The notes under the pieces: generated by a model
Database searches by the model: none
Told to the model about the DNA's origin: nothing
The model's input: the letters and a program-made list of their open reading frames with translations, nothing else
Program-made: the position numbers and the translations under genes
In this document: positions 40,631-46,124 of the stretch, in pieces
Layout: every line of letters starts with the position of its first letter
Position numbering within the stretch: position 1 is the first letter of the stretch
Source: JBBTIS01 sp038059855
GTDB lineage: Bacteria; Elusimicrobiota; Elusimicrobia; JACQPE01
Assembly (NCBI GenBank): GCA_964357255.1
Contig: CAYHKQ010000004.1
Coordinates: forward strand, 1-46,124
Reading direction: 5' to 3'
DNA: 46,124 nucleotides

Positions 40631-42435
40631 GCCGCCTCCTTTTGTTCCAAGCCCAATAACTTCTCGACATAAGGCGCCAATGTCCGTTGCTCTTGAATTG
40701 TGGCGGCTCCCAATAGGCGCAAAATTTCCCCTCGGCGCTCCTCATTCGAGCGAAGGCCGCGAATCTCCGTGACGGTGCGGCCCTGGCGGACATTCTTCTG
40801 CAAAACAAAATGCGAATCAGCCGAAGAAGCCAACACCGGCGAATGGGTGATGAGAAAGATCTGATGAGCGCGGCCGAGCCGCTTGAGATAATCGCCGGTC
40901 AAAGCCGCGACCCGGGCTGAGAGACCTTGCTCGATCTCGTCGAGAACCAAGACTTGGCCCAAACCAGCCGGCTCCTTTGAATTGCCCCCCAGCAAAAGAT
41001 TCTTCAGGGCCAGGGCCGCGCGCGAAGCCTCGCCGCCGCTGGCAATGCGATGGGCCTGATGCCGGCCTTCCCCGGGATTGGGAGTAAACCAAAAAATCGC
41101 CTGATCAGCTCCGCGGTTGTTCCAAGACTCGCTCTGAACGGCCGCATCAGCGCCCTTTGCGCTCAAAGGACTGCCTGCTGGACTGCCTCCGGCGCCGCCG
41201 GCCCCGCGAGACCTGCGAACTACCTCGACCTCAAAAACCGCCTTTCCCAATCCCAGAAGTCTTAACTCCCGAGTCACGCGAGGACCCAACTCCCGGGCCG
41301 CGGCTTCGCGTCGGCGAGAAAGCCGTCCGGCTAATTGCTCGCAATGTTCGCGCTTTTGCTCCGCCTCGCGCGCAAGCCGTAATTCATCGTGGCCGAAATT
41401 TTCAAGGCGCTCCAAATCCACGGTCACGTTTTCAAGGCGATCGCGCAGTTCCCGATAATTCTCACATTGATGCTTAATCCGAAGCCGCTCAAGCCTGGCT
41501 TTATGGCCCAAGAGCTCCTCCACGCGAGCGCGTCCGGCTCCGAGAGATTCCCGAAGCGCCGCGCATTGACGGGCCGCCTCCGCCAAAAATCCCTGGCACT
41601 GCTCCAACGCTCCGGCCAACGGCTCAAAAACCTTGGCTCCGTCGGGCAAGGAGGCCAGCCGCGAGGCTATGCGCAAAGACTGGCCCACTAAAGCCTGGGC
41701 ATTCGCCTCAGAACCGGAAACCAACCCCTCAAGCTCATCTAATTGCCCCGCCAAGTTTTCCCTGTTAATCCAAAGCGGCAAATCGTTTTCAATCTGAAGC
41801 AGGGTTTCCTCCTCAAGCGCGGCTTCCTGCAATTCTTGTTTTTGAAACTGCAACAGACCCAGCCTGTCGCGCTTCTCTTGGACAAAGCGCCGGCGCTCCT
41901 CAAGATCGAGCGCGGCCGCCTGCCACAATTGATAGGCCCGGCCAAATTCCTCGGCATCGGATGCAAGCCCGGCCCAACGATCGAGATAATCTTGAACATA
42001 ACAATCGCCTAGAATCTCGGACGACTGGCCTTGCCCGTGAAATTCAACCGCGCACGCGGCCCATCTCTTGAGGCCGGCCCCGGTCACAGGAGCGCTACCC
42101 AGGAAAGCCCTTGTCTTGCCGGTCTTTGCGTCATAAAGGCGCCTGAGAATCAACGAGGAATCTTCCGTCTCGACGCCAAGCTCCTCGAGTATCGCGCCGG
42201 CCTCGGCGCGCGCTTCGCGCGCGAGCGTTACGCGGGCGCACACTTCCATCTGCGCCGCGCCGGGTCGCAGGAACTCCGCCGTGACGGTTTCGCCGAACAA
42301 AAACCTCAGCGCATCCATAAACATGGACTTACCGGCTCCGGTTTCCCCGGTCAAAACATTAATCCCCTTGCCCGGCTCGATAACGGCTTCTTCGATCAAG
42401 GCAAAATTACGGATGGAGATCTCTTCAATCAGCAT
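40627..42435 (-). CDS. recN: DNA repair protein RecN
   Basis: A 602-residue SMC-like ATPase. Walker A GETGAGKS is at residues 30-37, and a long central coiled coil follows. The Walker B region reads VLVLDEIEQGLSARVAALTG, where canonical RecN has FDEIDxGISG. LITHSPVLASSADSHF replaces the usual THLPQVAA. A Gly/Ala/Ser-rich insertion (RSRGAGGAGGSPAGSPLSAKG) lies before the signature. Length is about 50 residues above typical. It acts in double-strand break repair and lies between nadK and an OM protein gene. Confidence 0.9.
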   Translation of the reverse strand: MLIEEISIRNFALIEEAVIEPGKGINVLTGETGAGKSMFMDALRFLFGETVTAEFLRPGAAQMEVCARVTLAREARAEAGAILEELGVETEDSSLILRRLYDAKTGKTRAFLGSAPVTGAGLKRWAACAVEFHGQGQSSEILGDCYVQDYLDRWAGLASDAEEFGRAYQLWQAAALDLEERRRFVQEKRDRLGLLQFQKQELQEAALEEETLLQIENDLPLWINRENLAGQLDELEGLVSGSEANAQALVGQSLRIASRLASLPDGAKVFEPLAGALEQCQGFLAEAARQCAALRESLGAGRARVEELLGHKARLERLRIKHQCENYRELRDRLENVTVDLERLENFGHDELRLAREAEQKREHCEQLAGRLSRRREAAARELGPRVTRELRLLGLGKAVFEVEVVRRSRGAGGAGGSPAGSPLSAKGADAAVQSESWNNRGADQAIFWFTPNPGEGRHQAHRIASGGEASRAALALKNLLLGGNSKEPAGLGQVLVLDEIEQGLSARVAALTGDYLKRLGRAHQIFLITHSPVLASSADSHFVLQKNVRQGRTVTEIRGLRSNEERRGEILRLLGAATIQEQRTLAPYVEKLLGLEQKEAA

Positions 42436-42442
42436 AAATTTT

Positions 42443-43303
42443 CTAATACGACGCCCAATGTAATTTCTCCCGCAGTAAATGAAAATAGCCGCGCTTGGGC
42501 GAGCGCAATAGGATCAAATTCTTGGGATAGGTTTCGATAATCACCGTATCCGCGCTCGTGATTTCCTCGGTAATCTGACCGTCCACAAAAACCATGGCAC
42601 GGCCAGGCTCGCCGTGATAAGGGCCGAGCGACAGACGCAACGCCTGATGAGCGCCGACCAACAGAGGCCTCTGGGTCAGCGTATGGGCGGCTAAGGGGAC
42701 CAGCACATAAGCGTTAATACAGGGCTCCACAATCGGCCCTCCGGCAGCCAATGCGTATGCCGTGGACCCGGTGGGAGTCGCTACAATCAAGCCATCGCCG
42801 CGCAAGTGCGCTAGATAACCCTGGCGTTCCAGGGCGATCTGAATTTCGAGCATGCGGGGCGATTTCTCCGTGCGGAGCACGCAGTCGTTAACGGCCAAAT
42901 GCCTGGAGCGAAGCGCCTCGGCGCGTTCAATGCGAAGAGATAAAACCAAACGGTCTTGAGTCGGCAACCGACCATCCAAGGCCATCTCCAGCGCGCCGGA
43001 CCAATCAGCCTGATCAGCGGCGGCCAAAAATCCAAGGCCGCCCAAATTAATCCCCATCAACGGAATCGCGTCGTCCACCACTTGGCGCGCCGCGGCCAGA
43101 AGGGTGCCGTCTCCTCCCAAGGATACCGCCAATCGAACGTCCGTCGGCCAGTGGATTTCATGACGGACATGCCTCGACGATTTGCCAAGGCCGCGCGCTT
43201 CGATCAAACGAAGCCTGTGTCCTTTCTTTTTCAGCAGGGCCCGCAGGCCCGGCAAAATTTTACGCACCAAGGGCTTGCGGGAGTTATAAAAAATGAGAAC
43301 CAT
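42443..43303 (-). CDS. nadK: NAD kinase
   Basis: 286 residues. The GGDGT motif (63-67), MGINLGGLGFLA (83-94) and the C-terminal TPTGSTAYALAAGGPIVEP segment identify NAD kinase, which makes NADP from NAD and ATP. It begins 7 bases after the comEC stop and ends 7 bases before recN, so these genes form an operon. The nadK-recN adjacency is common in bacteria. Confidence 0.96.
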   Translation of the reverse strand: MVLIFYNSRKPLVRKILPGLRALLKKKGHRLRLIEARGLGKSSRHVRHEIHWPTDVRLAVSLGGDGTLLAAARQVVDDAIPLMGINLGGLGFLAAADQADWSGALEMALDGRLPTQDRLVLSLRIERAEALRSRHLAVNDCVLRTEKSPRMLEIQIALERQGYLAHLRGDGLIVATPTGSTAYALAAGGPIVEPCINAYVLVPLAAHTLTQRPLLVGAHQALRLSLGPYHGEPGRAMVFVDGQITEEITSADTVIIETYPKNLILLRSPKRGYFHLLREKLHWASY

Positions 43304-43310
43304 GTCAAAA

Positions 43311-45137
43311 TTAACGAGTCAAAACGACTTCTTGAAAGGAGCCTCGCTTGCATTCTAAAATTCGCGACTCAACATTCTCACCGATTATAGGAAATGGGCT
43401 TAAAGGAAAAATAATCTCGGTCCGGCCGCAGGAGGACTTCAGTTGAATCGGCCAATCCCAAAAAGCGCCGGACGATTGCAAGGCTCGCGACGCCTGGGGC
43501 GGCGCTACGGCGGCGCGCGCCGCCAACATCCCGCGAGACTGGATGAAATTATCTAGATTCCGGCGAAAAAACGCGGAAAAATTCTCCGGCGGAGCGGCCC
43601 AGCAGAAATGCCTGCGATACCCCGTCTCTTGTAGCGCCGCGCCATAGCGGGAGCCGTCGCTAAGTAAATAAAGGCGGGCGGGGCGTAAGGCCTGCGCCAA
43701 TGCGCTTGACGTCAGAAGAATCCCCGCTAAAATCAAAAGGCGTCCACGCCAAGGCGATCCGGTCCCCTGCGCGGATCTCAGGGGACCCGGTTGCGCCCCG
43801 GGCGCGGCGGCCAGGCCAAAGGTCAAGGCCACGCTCAACCAAGCTCCGATTAAAAAAAGGTCCCAGGGCGCGGTCGGAAGAATCGCCCAAGGGAACGACG
43901 CAAAAAAATCCGTGATTCCTAAAAACAGCCGAGCCGCCCCGTCAACCAGGGCATGGCTCCAAGAATCAAAAGGGCCGAGCCTGCTTAGAACGAGCAAATC
44001 CGCCAACCCCAACCCCATCAGCGCGCTCGATGCTGGAACCAGAATTAAATTACTGGCCAACCCCGCCAAGGGAAGTTGATGAAAAAAAGCCGCGCCAAAA
44101 GGCAACAGCGCATACCAGGCGAAAAAACCGGTGGCCGCTAAAGCCATGAGTCGTTGCGCCATCCAATGGCGGGCCTGCCCCTCGCCGCCACGGGCGCTCG
44201 AGGCCCCCCAGCCATAAAGAATTCCGAATGTGCTCATGAAAGACAATAAAAAACTGGCGTCGCTGATCCACCTTGGTTTTATGATCAATAAAAAAAGCCC
44301 CGCCAAAAAAAGACGGCTGAGGGCCGGCGTTTCCCGGCGAAGAAAAGACCCAAACAGAAGAACGCTCGCCATAAAGGCGGACCTGAGCACAGGGGCTGAA
44401 AGGCCGACAAAGAGGGCAAATCCCCAGGTGGCGGCCAATGTGATCGCGCCGGATAAGCGCCGGGGAAGGCGCGCTAAGCGTGTTGCCACAAACCATACCA
44501 TGGCGCCCCATAAAGCCACATGCAGTCCGCTGACCACAAGCAGGTGCATAACGCCGGCCCTGCGAAAAGACTGGTTCAAAGAAGGGTCGAGCAAGCGTTT
44601 GTCTCCGATCAGAAGACCGCTTAAGAGTCCCTGAACCCTCGGGTCAGGATAGCGGCTCATCAACAGCAGGGCCGCCCTGGACCGCCAGCCATCGAGCCGG
44701 CCTCTAATTCCCCGTGAAAGCCCGAGAACCTTGATGTCCGACGGGTTGTCCACCAAAAGACGGCCCCCCAGGCCCTCTCTGGACAAGTAATCCCCGAGGT
44801 CAAACCCCCCGGGCAGACTATTTTTAGCCGGCGGTAAAAATCTTCCCCATATCAAAAGAGGGGCGCCGCTGGCCAATTCCGGAAGGATGATGGCGCGGGG
44901 ATCAACCGAGGTCAGATAGACTCGCGTGGAAACCGGTTGATCTTGAATTCGAGAACACTCCAACGCCCAGCCCCGGGCCAACGGACGCGCGATGCGGCCT
45001 TCTACAAAAACATATTGGGAATCCGGCCAGGGAAGTCCGATTTTGGGCGGCCGTAGATACCCCGACGCCGCCAGGCCAACAAGAAAAACGGCCAAGACGC
45101 CCAGGGTCCAGGCGAGAGGCGTTCTAAAACTCGACAC
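43311..45137 (-). CDS. comEC: ComEC/Rec2-family DNA-uptake channel protein (no metallo-hydrolase domain)
   Basis: 608 residues. An N-terminal OB/DUF4131-like region (40-140) precedes the Competence domain with its DNA-uptake signature RAGVMHLLVVSGLHVALW (193-210), several membrane helices and VGLSAPVLRSAFMASVL. The C-terminal metallo-beta-lactamase-like nuclease domain of full ComEC (about 750 residues) is absent; the last 130 residues end in a short unassigned domain. Its N-terminus overlaps the OM protein gene by 14 bp. Confidence 0.92.
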   Translation of the reverse strand: MSSFRTPLAWTLGVLAVFLVGLAASGYLRPPKIGLPWPDSQYVFVEGRIARPLARGWALECSRIQDQPVSTRVYLTSVDPRAIILPELASGAPLLIWGRFLPPAKNSLPGGFDLGDYLSREGLGGRLLVDNPSDIKVLGLSRGIRGRLDGWRSRAALLLMSRYPDPRVQGLLSGLLIGDKRLLDPSLNQSFRRAGVMHLLVVSGLHVALWGAMVWFVATRLARLPRRLSGAITLAATWGFALFVGLSAPVLRSAFMASVLLFGSFLRRETPALSRLFLAGLFLLIIKPRWISDASFLLSFMSTFGILYGWGASSARGGEGQARHWMAQRLMALAATGFFAWYALLPFGAAFFHQLPLAGLASNLILVPASSALMGLGLADLLVLSRLGPFDSWSHALVDGAARLFLGITDFFASFPWAILPTAPWDLFLIGAWLSVALTFGLAAAPGAQPGPLRSAQGTGSPWRGRLLILAGILLTSSALAQALRPARLYLLSDGSRYGAALQETGYRRHFCWAAPPENFSAFFRRNLDNFIQSRGMLAARAAVAPPQASRALQSSGAFWDWPIQLKSSCGRTEIIFPLSPFPIIGENVESRILECKRGSFQEVVLTR

Positions 45138-45894
45138 TCATGCCCAACCCCGCCTGCTTTTGATAATGGCGGCTGGGTTCATCCGTGTCGCGAATTTCAT
45201 TGACCTCGAACATAATATGCGTGTTGCGATCGCGCCCGACATTAAAACTAATGCCCGCTCCATAGCCGCGCAATTGATCGAGCAACGCGTCCTGCTTCGT
45301 AAGATTGCCGTGGTCCCACTCTTTATTCAAAGTGGTCCGATGATAAATTTTCCAAGCGCCGTAAAGAGTCAGCCAAGAAAACGCGTCACGCGAAACATTA
45401 ACGAATAAAATCCGGTCCTTGGTCGTGGTCACCCTGCGAAGGGTCTCGACATTGTCAAGATTGCTACGGCGCTCCTGGGCGCTACCTGCGTAGTAGGCCG
45501 AGCCGATGGCCACGGACAGTGGAAATCCCCAGCGCTCCTGGGTTAAGGCAAGTCGCGCCGAGCCTCCGCCGAACAAAGGCATCCCGCCCAATTCTCTAAA
45601 ATCCTCCTTGGCCGTATATTGAGAGGCCATGACCTTGAGATTAATTTCCAAAAAATCCAAAAGCCCATAACCCGCGAAAACTTCAGCCGCGCCATAAGGG
45701 AGCTCGGTGGGAAATCCATTGACATGGGATTTAGTGCGGAAAAGCCCGCCCGCCATCCCCATGCCAAACGAAAACTTGCCCCCCGGGACGGTTTTTCCCG
45801 TTTGATAGGTCGAGATGCTTCCGCATCCCGAAAGGCCTAGAATAACGGCGGCAACGACCGCCGGCCACCCGCTTGCCTGGATCCAGGATTGCAT
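45124..45894 (-). CDS. Predicted outer-membrane lipoprotein or barrel, unknown function
   Basis: 256 residues. A signal peptide with lipobox LSGC (Cys24) is followed by alternating hydrophobic strands (FSFGMGMAGGLF; AAEVFAGYGLLDFLEINLKVMAS; GYGAGISFNVG) and a C-terminal Phe (GLGMSVEF). This fits a small barrel, and a lipobox plus barrel is unusual. A TAAACT box lies 11 bases before the ATG, as for the amidase at 37667. It heads the comEC-nadK-recN run. No family recognised. Confidence 0.65.
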   Translation of the reverse strand: MQSWIQASGWPAVVAAVILGLSGCGSISTYQTGKTVPGGKFSFGMGMAGGLFRTKSHVNGFPTELPYGAAEVFAGYGLLDFLEINLKVMASQYTAKEDFRELGGMPLFGGGSARLALTQERWGFPLSVAIGSAYYAGSAQERRSNLDNVETLRRVTTTKDRILFVNVSRDAFSWLTLYGAWKIYHRTTLNKEWDHGNLTKQDALLDQLRGYGAGISFNVGRDRNTHIMFEVNEIRDTDEPSRHYQKQAGLGMSVEF

Positions 45895-45937
45895 AAGGTT
45901 AACACAGTTTATGACATGAAGCAGGTAGACCGCTTGA

Positions 45938-46029
45938 GACTTTAGACCCCATAAGAACTAGGTCTAAAGTCCTGTATTTTTCAGTTATTTGTATAGGACT
46001 TTAGACCTATTTGTAAATAGGACTAAAGT
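45938..46029. repeat. GGACTTTAGACC-family inverted repeats at the right edge
   Basis: The first hairpin has perfect 11-base arms (45938-45948 and 45961-45971, 12-base loop). The second has 15-base arms with one mismatch (45998-46012 and 46015-46029). Same family as 7861-7987. The rest of 45895-46124 shows no coding signal. Confidence 0.7.
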
Positions 46030-46124
46030 TTGATTACTTTTTATCGTTTCTAAGACAGAATATCAGGGATGGTATCTCTTTAGCCGTTTGAGTTACGCCT
46101 TAGCAAAGAGGATAGGCTGGGCAA

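Noticed and set aside
45938..46029. CRISPR-like array from repeated GGACTTTAGACC
   Set aside because: Repeats are inverted hairpins with no regular spacers and no cas genes.

Overview
This 46 kb window is a densely packed bacterial chromosome segment with no rRNA or tRNA gene that I can recognise. The host is Gram-negative: there are Mla-type lipid transport genes, lipoprotein signal peptides, small predicted outer-membrane barrels and periplasmic peptidoglycan hydrolases. GC content is moderate and codon use looks even throughout. Gene order around rpmH and rpsF is generically bacterial. An uncultured phylum such as Elusimicrobiota would fit, but that is only an impression and I do not rely on it.

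Layout. 1-5486 (minus strand) is an operon rpsF-ssb-rpsR-rplI-dnaB-alr-mlaE-mlaF, with mlaF cut by the left edge. 5598-7838 (plus) holds an MltD-like lytic transglycosylase coupled to a PGRP-type amidase. 7839-19356 is the most accessory-looking part: a secreted subtilase, a zeta-toxin-like kinase with a tiny partner gene flanked by a partial duplication of the next gene, a thioredoxin/TPR protein, hemL, three unrelated proteins that each carry a HExxH zinc-protease motif, an acyl-CoA synthetase, and two REPIN-like repeat pairs. 19515-28292 (plus) holds an OPA-family transporter, a HAD hydrolase, the block rpmH-rnpA-yidD-yidC-jag-mnmE, an EF-Tu domain-II-like protein, a UMF1-family transporter and a Yip1-like membrane protein. 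28242-35507 (minus) is livKHMGF, then an APC permease and cinA. 35536-36435 is a fusion protein with an orphan P-type ATPase nucleotide-binding domain. rlmN, a large amidase_3 protein and a second minus-strand run (45894-39667) follow: OM protein, comEC, nadK, recN, small OM protein and a small unknown.

Functional themes are translation and replication housekeeping, cell-wall turnover (mltD, two amidases, alr), envelope maintenance, branched-chain amino-acid uptake, and DNA uptake or repair (comEC, recN, cinA, ssb).

Four things stand out. (1) Many first genes have a TANNNT-like -10 box only 4-10 nt before the start codon and no Shine-Dalgarno, which points to frequent leaderless transcription; operon-internal genes often do have Shine-Dalgarno sequences. 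(2) The kinase/small-ORF module sits between direct repeats derived from the 3' end of the neighbouring gene. (3) A REPIN-like element appears to encode the signal peptide of a lipoprotein. (4) An orphan P-type ATPase N-domain is joined in frame to a lipoprotein/CcmI-like region. Several short dispersed repeat families occupy the intergenic spaces.
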